The notes beneath the pieces were generated by a model. The model saw only the letters and a program-made list of their open reading frames with translations, was not told the origin of the DNA and made no database searches. The position numbers were made by a program, and so were the translations under genes. From Patescibacteria group bacterium (GTDB lineage: Bacteria; Patescibacteriota; Minisyncoccia; Minisyncoccales; RBG-13-36-15), in NCBI GenBank assembly GCA_018609195.1, contig JAHCSE010000013.1:1-52840 (forward strand): 52,840 bases of DNA, read 5' to 3'. The stretch's first letter is position 1; each line of letters starts with the position of its first letter. Shown one piece after another: positions 1 to 7,680 of the stretch.

Positions 1-100
1 CAATTTTTTCAACAAGATCTTTAAACTTCTCTGGAACTACTACTTTTTTCTCTGTTTTCGCAGATTTTTCGGAGTCTATTTTTTCTTTTTTTTCTGCCAT
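1..100 (-). CDS. rplL: Ribosomal protein L7/L12, N-terminal part (runs off window)
   Basis: Reverse strand reads MAEKKEKIDSEKSAKTEKKVVVPEKFKDLVEKI directly downstream of rplJ. Confidence 0.6.
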   Translation of the reverse strand, partial: MAEKKEKIDSEKSAKTEKKVVVPEKFKDLVEKI

Positions 101-124
101 ATTAATGATTAATTATTTGATTAA

Positions 125-640
125 CTATTGATTGACCTTTATCTGAGACAATAGATAGACTAAATTTCGTAGATTTCCTTGCAAAACATTGACCAACCTC
201 GAGATTGGCGCTGAAATGCTCCTCACGACGCTTGCGAGAAGTTCTTCCCGAGTGGGCAATTGGGCTAAAGTAATAATGTCCCCTCTCTCAAGAAATTTTC
301 CCTCAAAAATTCCATCTAAAATCTTTAAATTTCTATTACTCTGAGAAAATTGATAAGCTGCCCTTAAAGAGGAAATAGGATCTTCAAAGGCGAAAACTAA
401 GCCAATTTCCCCTTCCAGTTCTTTCTCTAATGTAAGGCCGGCTTTTTCTGAAGCCAGTTTAATTAAAGTCTTTTTGGCCACTTTCAATAAACCTCCCGTT
501 TCTTTTATTTTCTTTCGAAGATAAGCCATATCGTTGACTTTCAAGCCCTTAAAATCAACGAAGACGAGTGACTTTTGACGGCTCAGATTTTGAGCTAAAC
601 CCTCTACAATTTTTTGTTTTTGAGCTTTTGTTAGTGCCAT
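125..640 (-). CDS. rplJ: 50S ribosomal protein L10
   Basis: MALTKAQKQKIVEGLAQNLSRQKSLVFVDFKGLKV...; start set at ATG 638-640, because the longer ORF only reads through a hairpin element. Confidence 0.93.
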   Translation of the reverse strand: MALTKAQKQKIVEGLAQNLSRQKSLVFVDFKGLKVNDMAYLRKKIKETGGLLKVAKKTLIKLASEKAGLTLEKELEGEIGLVFAFEDPISSLRAAYQFSQSNRNLKILDGIFEGKFLERGDIITLAQLPTREELLASVVRSISAPISRLVNVLQGNLRNLVYLLSQIKVNQ

Positions 641-641
641 A

Positions 642-774
642 CCCCGTAGGAGAACCCCGTAGTAGAGCAAGCTCACTACGGGGCAGGTTTCGAATATAAT
701 GCTTTCGAAACAAGCGACCGAAGGGAGCGCAGTCCCGCACTAAATTTATTTCAGTGCGGGGTTCCTCTACGGGG
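642..774. repeat. Nested multi-stem palindromic element directly upstream of the rplJ start codon
   Basis: Outer arms ccccgtaggagaac/gttcctctacgggg enclose three hairpins (655-683, 687-711, 734-760). Confidence 0.85.
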
Positions 775-793
775 CATAAAAAATCTGCGTTTC

Positions 794-858
794 GCCGCAG
801 ACAATAAAAATCTTCTCTTACCTCAATAGGTCTTATTGGAATGCCTACAGTCTGCGGC
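794..858 (-). promoter_or_regulatory. L10 ribosomal protein leader (rplJ autoregulatory RNA)
   Basis: GCCGCAGAC-TGTAGGCATTCCAATAAGACCTATTGAGGT-...-GTCTGCGGC resembles the L10 leader core with a closing stem, in the rplJ 5' UTR. Confidence 0.75.
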
Positions 859-877
859 AAATAGTATTTTCATCTTC

Positions 878-905
878 AGTATAGTGTAGGAAAAAAATCT
901 GTCAA
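878..905 (-). promoter_or_regulatory. rplJ promoter
   Basis: TTGACA-16 bp-TATACT on minus strand upstream of the L10 leader. Confidence 0.7.
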
Positions 906-1097
906 GTCAATGTTTTCTCAAAGAAGAAGCAAGAGTAAAAAGCAAGAGTTTGGATAAGGGTTTAATATTCTACGTTGAACTGCCGATAAAATGAAAATAA
1001 GATTTTTAAACAAAAAAGAGCGCCATGGGACACTCTTTACTATATCCATTTTTGAATAGTAATTGTTAAGGAGCAATTATTGTGATATAGAGAACTA

Positions 1098-1406
1098 ATG
1101 TTCAAATGGTCCCTGAAAAAGGAGATTACTATCTCAATAATGGTTGGCCTGGGAATCTCAGTGTTGGGATGGTGGTATTTGTGGCCTTCTTTTTCGGAGC
1201 TAATAGCAATTCCAGTGATACCGCTATGGTTGATAGTTTGGGGGACACTTGAGTGGATACTTGGACGACCGTATTACATCCCTGACCTATTGGGGTTGGG
1301 AATTTGGTGGGCCACATATACCGTCATCACTTTTATCTTCATAAAACTGCTCAAACTGCTCAGTAGGGCTAAGGTTCCAGGTGGGGGCGTGAGGCCTCAT
1401 GAATAA
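1098..1406 (+). CDS. Small hypothetical membrane protein
   Basis: 102 aa, hydrophobic segments. Confidence 0.45.
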   Translation: MFKWSLKKEITISIMVGLGISVLGWWYLWPSFSELIAIPVIPLWLIVWGTLEWILGRPYYIPDLLGLGIWWATYTVITFIFIKLLKLLSRAKVPGGGVRPHE

Positions 1407-3348
1407 GGTTTGCAATTTCCTGCTGGCCTATAGCGTTCGGGTGGAAGCAAAACCGGCTAACCCATTGCTCGTCAGTGGGATGACAAGTATGGCCTTGGAA
1501 AGCGGAGAAGACATCCACCAAGGTGATACGGCCCCCAGCAAGTTTTGCCTCTTGCTCAATTATGGGGTTTAGATGTTCGGTAATGAGATGTACGGCATCT
1601 GGATTCTCAGAGTCGCCCAAGTAGTAGTTTGTGATGAAAATTTGGGCCTGGGTCTCAGCTTTGAGCCGTGAGAGAATGGACCGAAGGTTGTTTCTGAATG
1701 GAGAATCGACGCTGTCGATCCTGCTATGGCAAGAGGGTTTTTCAATACATTTCCTTCGAATTTTAGATTCAGCGAGACACCAGAAGCCACCACCGCAAGC
1801 CTTTAGATAGTCATTTGCGCCTATAGTGATGGTGACTATGCCCGGTTCCTGACCTATGCCCGATATGACCTTGTCAACAGCACCGAATTTAATGAGACGG
1901 GATGTACTCCAGCCTGATTTATAAGCTTCGATTATCGAGAAACTCTCGTCGATTTGCGGTCTGAGATATGTGTTGAGATAGATTAATGGATATCCGTCAG
2001 CACGACCAAATAAATCACGTTTTCCATCTGGAATAGAGTCGCCGAGAGCACCATACTTTGCAAAAAGAACCCTAAGTTCTACGGAGCTAGGATCGCTAAT
2101 GTTACCAGCACTATCTGTACCAACAATAAAAATCAGCCAAATACCTGTTGTGAGGAATGAAACGTCAATCGTTCCAGACACTATCTCTATCGGCTCGTCG
2201 AAAGCGCCATCAACTGGTTGTAATAAACCGGCGCCGAACAGGCCACCAAATTCAGCTGATGCAATATTGGAGTCACCGCGTCCAACATCCGATAAGGTAG
2301 CGGTGATTGTCACCTGGTCGGCTCCTCCCGTAGGATTGGGGCTCGCGCTCGCGTCTATTACGAGTGGGCCGAGTGTGTCCGGTCCGACGGCCGCAGGCAA
2401 CGGCTGCCATGCTGGGTATCGGTCTGGGAATGGATTAAAGGTCAGCCTAGTCTGCTGACTGCCGTCCGCGTTCATTACGTAGATTTCTAGATTACCATCT
2501 CGTTTACTTGTAAAGGCGATTTTCGTACCGTCTGGCGCCCAGGCCGGCTCCATATTAGAACCTGACCCCTGAGTCAGCCGCGTAAGGTTTTCTCCGTTTC
2601 TATCGATGACATAGATGTCGAAAGCATCAGACCCGGCATCCCAGAGGATAAAGGCGATCTTTTGTCCGTCCGGCGACCAGCTAGGCCACTGGGCTTGTAG
2701 CGGGCTGTTCGGAATACCCTCTACCCCCGTCCCGTCAGGATTCATTATGGTGATGCCCAAGGCGCCGAGCTTTGAGAAGGCAATTTTGCTACCGTCTGGC
2801 GACCAATCTGGGTGGAGCTCTGCTGATGGGTCATTAGTCAACCGTGTGAGGCCGCTTCCGTCGACGTTGATCACGTAAATATCGCCGTTAGTAAATGGAT
2901 CTCGGTTACTCGAGAATGCGATCTTCTCTCCGTCTGGTGACCAGCTGGGGCGAAAATCTGCACCGCCCTGCGTCAGACGCATGCGCCCACTGCCATCGGC
3001 ACTCATTACATAGATCTCAAAAGTTCCTTCCCGATTGCTGAGAAACGCCAGATTCTTGCCATCTGCTGACCAACCGGGAGTCAAAGCGCTGCCGGTGGCA
3101 CCGTCATCAGTTAGACGTGTCAAGGCGCTCCCGTCATCCGCCATCGTGTAAATGTCCAAGCCGCCTGGTGCCTGCTTACTAGTAAATGCGATCTTGCCAT
3201 TAGTACCTGGGAAGGTAGCTCCGGCCGGCTGCGTTCCAACTCCTACCACAGTCACCAGGGCGACAATCAGACCTGTAAGGGCGATTAATGTAGCTATGGA
3301 GGCCAACAGAATACTCCTTTTCATGAATCTGACACTCAGGAGTTTCAT
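1369..3348 (-). CDS. Secreted TolB-like (PD40) beta-propeller fused to SGNH/GDSL hydrolase domain
   Basis: N-terminal signal segment; repeats such as WSPDGxKIAFxSNRDG; C-terminal YGALGDSIPDG, GANDY, HPNAIGQQEIA (GDSL blocks). Confidence 0.8.
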   Translation of the reverse strand: MKLLSVRFMKRSILLASIATLIALTGLIVALVTVVGVGTQPAGATFPGTNGKIAFTSKQAPGGLDIYTMADDGSALTRLTDDGATGSALTPGWSADGKNLAFLSNREGTFEIYVMSADGSGRMRLTQGGADFRPSWSPDGEKIAFSSNRDPFTNGDIYVINVDGSGLTRLTNDPSAELHPDWSPDGSKIAFSKLGALGITIMNPDGTGVEGIPNSPLQAQWPSWSPDGQKIAFILWDAGSDAFDIYVIDRNGENLTRLTQGSGSNMEPAWAPDGTKIAFTSKRDGNLEIYVMNADGSQQTRLTFNPFPDRYPAWQPLPAAVGPDTLGPLVIDASASPNPTGGADQVTITATLSDVGRGDSNIASAEFGGLFGAGLLQPVDGAFDEPIEIVSGTIDVSFLTTGIWLIFIVGTDSAGNISDPSSVELRVLFAKYGALGDSIPDGKRDLFGRADGYPLIYLNTYLRPQIDESFSIIEAYKSGWSTSRLIKFGAVDKVISGIGQEPGIVTITIGANDYLKACGGGFWCLAESKIRRKCIEKPSCHSRIDSVDSPFRNNLRSILSRLKAETQAQIFITNYYLGDSENPDAVHLITEHLNPIIEQEAKLAGGRITLVDVFSAFQGHTCHPTDEQWVSRFCFHPNAIGQQEIANLIHEASRPHLEP

Positions 3349-3481
3349 TTTTCACTCTCCTTTCTTACTAGCTGGTTTTCTGGGCCAGTTGCGGGCTCCT
3401 TATTCAGTTTTCAAGGTTCTGCTCCTTTCTTTATAGCCTTACTTTAACTTTTGCAACTTATTTGTCAATATTTTGTCAAGT

Positions 3482-4066
3482 TTATTCTTTACTCAGGACT
3501 TCAATTATAGCTTCGGCAAAACTTTTGGCAGCGGCGGGGCCGTTGGCAGTGACAATTTTTCCGTCAATTATCACAGGTTCTGACTGATATTTGACACCTT
3601 CTTCTTTTAAGATTTTGATAGCTGACTTTTCCATTGGATTTGACCAAACGGTAGCCTTCTTTCCAGAAAGAACACCCGCTTTTGCCAAAATAGCAGGGGC
3701 GATACAAATTGCTCCTAAAATTATATCTTTCTCCCCCACCTTCTGGGCAATTTGGTGAGCCTGCGGGTCATCAATATATTTTGCAGCTCCCGGACCCCCA
3801 ATAAATAAAACGGCGTTATAATCTTCAATCTTTAAATCATTTAATAAAATATCAACTTTTGCCTCACCCCCTAGACTACCTACTGCCTCACCCAAAGAAG
3901 TGCTGACTGTTTTAATCTCAGCTCTCGCTCCTTCCAAAATCTGTCTGGGAATGAAATATTCCTCATCTCGAAAATCCCGAAAAGCAATGATGATAGCAAC
4001 CCTTCGACGAAGCTCAGGGTGGTGAGCCTGCCGAACCATTTTTTTACTTTCTAAAACCTTCTTCAT
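3482..4066 (-). CDS. DJ-1/PfpI family protein
   Basis: NAVLFIGGPGAAKYIDDP...LGAICIAPAILAKAGVLSGKKATVW. Confidence 0.85.
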   Translation of the reverse strand: MKKVLESKKMVRQAHHPELRRRVAIIIAFRDFRDEEYFIPRQILEGARAEIKTVSTSLGEAVGSLGGEAKVDILLNDLKIEDYNAVLFIGGPGAAKYIDDPQAHQIAQKVGEKDIILGAICIAPAILAKAGVLSGKKATVWSNPMEKSAIKILKEEGVKYQSEPVIIDGKIVTANGPAAAKSFAEAIIEVLSKE

Positions 4067-4075
4067 TTTAACAAT

Positions 4076-4162
4076 TTATTTTAAATATTTTGCTTTAGCT
4101 TCATTGTGTTCTTCCAACGTTTTACTAAAAATAGTGTACCCCTCCGGTGTAGATAAATAATA
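4076..4162 (-). pseudogene. Orphan second copy of the mltG C-terminal tail (YYLSTPEGYTIFSKTLEEHNEAKAKYLK*)
   Basis: 24/28 aa identical to the MltG C-terminus at 4457-4543, same reading length, own stop; hand-counted nucleotide identity 67/87. Confidence 0.9.
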
Positions 4163-4178
4163 CCAAAACACGATCACA

Positions 4179-4446
4179 CGGTTTCCCCCGACAGCCCCCG
4201 CGTTTCCCCCGACCCCCGCTTAAGAGGGCTTCCGCCCTCTTACGTCGCTTCGCTCCTATCTCCTCGACGGGGGAAACGCCTTTTCACCCCGTATAGGAAA
4301 ATAGGAGTGAGGAGCCGTAAGGTGACGAACGACGTAAGAAACCGAGGGTTTCTTAAGCTGGGGGTCGGGGTGAAAAGTTCTTGCAGACACCCTCGGTTTC
4401 TAACGTCCCGCTAAAGCGGGACTGTTTTCCGACACAGGGGAAACCG
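4179..4446. repeat. Nested palindromic element between the two mltG tails
   Basis: Outer arms cggtttcccc/ggggaaaccg; sub-stems gcgtttcccccg/cgggggaaacgc (4200/4268) and ttttcaccccg/cggggtgaaaa (4281/4366); shared core 4386-4440. Confidence 0.9.
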
Positions 4447-4456
4447 CTTTTTTGTA

Positions 4457-5485
4457 TTATTTAAGATATCTTGTCTTTGCTATATTATGCTCCTCAAGCG
4501 TCTTGCTAAAAATAGTTTCTCCCTCTGGCGTAGATAAATAATACAAAAAAGGGTTATCTTCAGGATAAACTGCAGTTAAAATACTATCAAGGCCAGGGTT
4601 GGAAATTGGTCCAAAAGGGAGACCTAAGTATTTGTAGGTATTGTAAGGAGAATCGATTTGAGTTTCCTCTTTTGAAATTTTGGTTGTTTTCTTTCCGGTG
4701 ATATGCCTTTCAGGATATTTCTCGCTATCGCTCAAAATATAAACTATGGTGGCGTCAACCTGAAGAGGAATATCATGATCTCGCCTCTTCCACAAAATTC
4801 CAGAAACCAATTTTTTATCTTCAAAAATATTAACCTCCTTCTCAATCAAAGAAGCCATGGTAATGACTTCAAAAATAGTTTTTCCTTGAAGACTGATTTC
4901 CTCTCTTATATCTTGAGTAAGTTTTCTATCAAAGTTGGCAAGCATCTTTTTAACAATCTCGTCCATACCTGCCCTAAAAGAAAATTGATAGGTATCTGGG
5001 AATAAAAAACCTTCAAGATTAGCTTCCTTGGGAGAATCCTTTAAAAATTCAAAATCTTCCCGAAAAGAACTAATCCCCAATTCTTTTATTCTATCACTAT
5101 TGACAAAATTTTCTGATAATTTTTTGATTATTTCATTTAAATTAAATCCTTCAGGAATGGTTATTGTAATTTTTACAACTTTACCTGAAACAAATTTTTC
5201 TGTAATTTCAGGAGCAGTCATTGCAGGTGATAATAAATAGTCCCCCGCTTGAAGCTGACCTGAAACTTCTTTAAAAAAGGTATACATTCGAAATAAAGAT
5301 GCGCTCTTAATTAAGCCCTCCTTTTCTAAATGAAAAGCAATTTCCTTTGTCCCCTCCCCTTCTTGAATTACAAATATCTTTTCTATTTTGGAACTTTGGT
5401 CTTTTGGGAGATAAATTCCTTGCCAGACGAAAAATCCGAAAATTAAAATAAAAAATAAAAATAAAAGAATAAAATATTTTCTCAT
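4457..5485 (-). CDS. mltG: Endolytic murein transglycosylase MltG (YceG-like)
   Basis: EGEGTKEIAFHLEKEGLI..., MASLIEKEVN, PYNTYKYLGLPFGPISNPGLDSI. Confidence 0.93.
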   Translation of the reverse strand: MRKYFILLFLFFILIFGFFVWQGIYLPKDQSSKIEKIFVIQEGEGTKEIAFHLEKEGLIKSASLFRMYTFFKEVSGQLQAGDYLLSPAMTAPEITEKFVSGKVVKITITIPEGFNLNEIIKKLSENFVNSDRIKELGISSFREDFEFLKDSPKEANLEGFLFPDTYQFSFRAGMDEIVKKMLANFDRKLTQDIREEISLQGKTIFEVITMASLIEKEVNIFEDKKLVSGILWKRRDHDIPLQVDATIVYILSDSEKYPERHITGKKTTKISKEETQIDSPYNTYKYLGLPFGPISNPGLDSILTAVYPEDNPFLYYLSTPEGETIFSKTLEEHNIAKTRYLK

Positions 5486-5492
5486 TTGCCTT

Positions 5493-6179
5493 TTACTCTT
5501 TTTTTGTTATAAGGGGTACAAAAGTAAAGCCGGGATATTCAATCTCCTCAAATTCCGTTTCTGATTGTTTACGAAACAGCCATATGGAAGAACCAATAGG
5601 AGTAACAATTCTTCCCCCAATTTTTAGTTGATCTTTCCAGGCTTGAGGGATTTCTATGGCACTTGCCGAAGCTAATATTTTATCAAACCCTTCGGCAAGC
5701 TCAGGGCGAGAGGCTGTATTTGGATATCCTTTTGAACCATCGGCTAAAATAAATTCGGCAATCCCCCTTTCTATAAAATTATATTTTGCTACATTTCTTT
5801 CTCCGAATTCCTTTAATTCTGGCACAATTTCAATTGCAACAATTTTACCTTTTGGGCCAACAATTTCAGCTAATAAAGCTGTGGTCCAGCCAGAACCAGA
5901 TCCAATATCTAAAATTTTATCTCCCGGTTCGGGCTGCAGCTGCTCTAACATAAAAGCTACTACTAAGGGTTGGGAAATAGTTTGACCAAAACCAATGGGC
6001 AAAGCTTCATTTAACTCAGCGAGGTTCTTCATATCTTCTGGCAGAAAATCGACCCTCTTGATACGTAAAAAAGCTTCAATGATTCTGGGAGTCTTGAGCC
6101 AGCCCTCTTCAATTAAAGAATTAATGAGAGGCATTGATTTATTATATCCTAAGGTTCTCTTTCCGTCATCTTTCGTCAT
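5493..6179 (-). CDS. pcm: Protein-L-isoaspartate O-methyltransferase
   Basis: ALPIGFGQTISQPLVVAFMLEQL...DIGSGSGWTTALLAE. Confidence 0.9.
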   Translation of the reverse strand: MTKDDGKRTLGYNKSMPLINSLIEEGWLKTPRIIEAFLRIKRVDFLPEDMKNLAELNEALPIGFGQTISQPLVVAFMLEQLQPEPGDKILDIGSGSGWTTALLAEIVGPKGKIVAIEIVPELKEFGERNVAKYNFIERGIAEFILADGSKGYPNTASRPELAEGFDKILASASAIEIPQAWKDQLKIGGRIVTPIGSSIWLFRKQSETEFEEIEYPGFTFVPLITKKE

Positions 6180-6192
6180 ATTTATTTATCTC

Positions 6193-6220
6193 TTGACATT
6201 TCTTTATCTCAGACTACAAT
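6193..6220 (+). promoter_or_regulatory. Promoter of cytidine deaminase-like gene
   Basis: TTGACA-16 bp-TACAAT followed by GGAAAGGAGGTGATAAG-ATG. Confidence 0.65.
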
Positions 6221-6266
6221 GGAATTAGGGAAAGTTCATTCAAGGAGCTGGAAAGGAGGTGATAAG

Positions 6267-6797
6267 ATGATTGAGCAGACCCTCATCAGCTGGCAGATCA
6301 GCTGGCAGGAATTGCCTCAGAGTTTCAAGAAGCTCTTGAAAGAGGCTGAAAAGGCCATGGAAAGAGCCTATTGTCCTTACTCTGGGTTCTCGGTTGGAGC
6401 TGCGGTCTTGACCAAGTCAGAGGAAATCATCACAAGCTGTAACTTGGAATCGGCAGCCTATGGTGATTCAATCTGTGCGGAAGACTCAGCCGTGGCTTCA
6501 GCTAATGCCCAGGGTTATGGCACACAACTCCGGGCAATTGCTGTCATCGCTCGAAAGGAAGACTCACCGATCAGGGAAGTAGCTGTTCCTTGTGGCAGTA
6601 GCCTTCAGGTACTTTCTGAGGCTGCCTACAGAGCAGATTACGATCTGGAGGTGATCTTGAGCACAACTCTCAAGGACAAGATTGTCCTTATCCGGATCTC
6701 AGAGTTGCTGCCTTTCCCCTTCGGGCCGAGAGACTTGGAGATGGGTGGAGGCGAGGGTCCAGCAGGCCTAGCAGGTCTGGCCAAATCGGCCAGTTAA
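6267..6797 (+). CDS. cdd: Cytidine deaminase family protein
   Basis: YCPYSGFSVGAA, SICAED, PCGSSLQVL, LLPFPFGPRDL; start at the SD-preceded ATG. Confidence 0.8.
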   Translation: MIEQTLISWQISWQELPQSFKKLLKEAEKAMERAYCPYSGFSVGAAVLTKSEEIITSCNLESAAYGDSICAEDSAVASANAQGYGTQLRAIAVIARKEDSPIREVAVPCGSSLQVLSEAAYRADYDLEVILSTTLKDKIVLIRISELLPFPFGPRDLEMGGGEGPAGLAGLAKSAS

Positions 6798-6841
6798 AGG
6801 AGGAAGACGTACGTGGATCTTCCCAAGAATCCAGCTCCCTA

Positions 6842-6884
6842 AAAGGCGACCAAGCTTGTAAAAGTGAGGTCGCCTTTGTCTTTT
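6842..6884 (+). terminator. Rho-independent terminator
   Basis: aaaggcgacc...ggtcgccttt plus T-rich tract. Confidence 0.7.
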
Positions 6885-6912
6885 AGTTAATTTTCTGGTA
6901 TAAATTTAGAAG

Positions 6913-7677
6913 ATGGACTATAAGATTAAAAACTGGCAGAAAATTAAGAAGAAAGAATGGGAAAAGAATGCTCGTTATTGGATAAAAATTATTAGAGAAA
7001 ATCTCGATCCTTTTAGATTAGTAGTGACCAACAAAGCAATTTTACAATCACTCAAAGGAAAAAAGAAACTAAAAATTTTAGATGCTGGTTGTGGTGAAGG
7101 CTATCTCTCTCGGATTTTAGTCAAAAAAGGACACCGGGTCTGGGGAATTGATATCTCTGACAAACTGATTAGAGCTGCCAAAGATGAAGAAAGGAGGAAG
7201 CCACTGGGGATTAAATATTTTGTTGGTAATTTCATTAAGACTAATTTTCCTCCAAATTTTTTTGATTTTATCATATCCCATCAGACAATCAATGAGACTC
7301 TTTTCCCAGAAAGGGTAATAGCTGAATTCCAGCGGTTATTAAAACATAAAGGGAAATTAGTTTTACTTTTCTTACACCCCTGTTTTGGACTTCAAGAACC
7401 ACGTTTAGGTAAAAAATTGAATGTCCTTGATTATTTTCAAAAGAAATTATTAAAGAAGAAGTTTTTGGTCAGCGGCCTTTGGTCTCCAGTGCCTGATAAA
7501 CATATTCACTTACCCCTGGAGAAATGGATAGAAATTATCACGAAAAAGGGGTTTTTAATTTCTCAAATCACAGAGCCTCATCCTCCCCTGAATTTAATCA
7601 AAAAAAATAAATGGTGGACGGAACATTTTAAAAGACCAATGTTTATTTTAATCGGAGCTATCAAATTTAAGAAATGA
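6913..7677 (+). CDS. Class I SAM-dependent methyltransferase
   Basis: KILDAGCGEGYLSRILVKKGHRVWGIDIS. Confidence 0.85.
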   Translation: MDYKIKNWQKIKKKEWEKNARYWIKIIRENLDPFRLVVTNKAILQSLKGKKKLKILDAGCGEGYLSRILVKKGHRVWGIDISDKLIRAAKDEERRKPLGIKYFVGNFIKTNFPPNFFDFIISHQTINETLFPERVIAEFQRLLKHKGKLVLLFLHPCFGLQEPRLGKKLNVLDYFQKKLLKKKFLVSGLWSPVPDKHIHLPLEKWIEIITKKGFLISQITEPHPPLNLIKKNKWWTEHFKRPMFILIGAIKFKK

Positions 7678-7680
7678 ATT

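Noticed and set aside
641-676. Longer rplJ start (GTG at 676)
   Set aside because: The extra residues come from a hairpin, and the L10 family begins near MALTKAQ.
555-860. 101-aa ORF on plus/minus track over the rplJ 5' region
   Set aside because: It reads through the L10 leader and palindromic element; better explained as a regulatory RNA.
2099-2458. Antisense ORFs inside the TolB-SGNH gene and other large genes
   Set aside because: No SD and no recognisable domains; composition effects of the sense gene explain them.
4179-4446. Integron attC sites or a CRISPR array
   Set aside because: No integrase with an intact active site, no attC R/L box pairs and no regularly spaced repeats with spacers.
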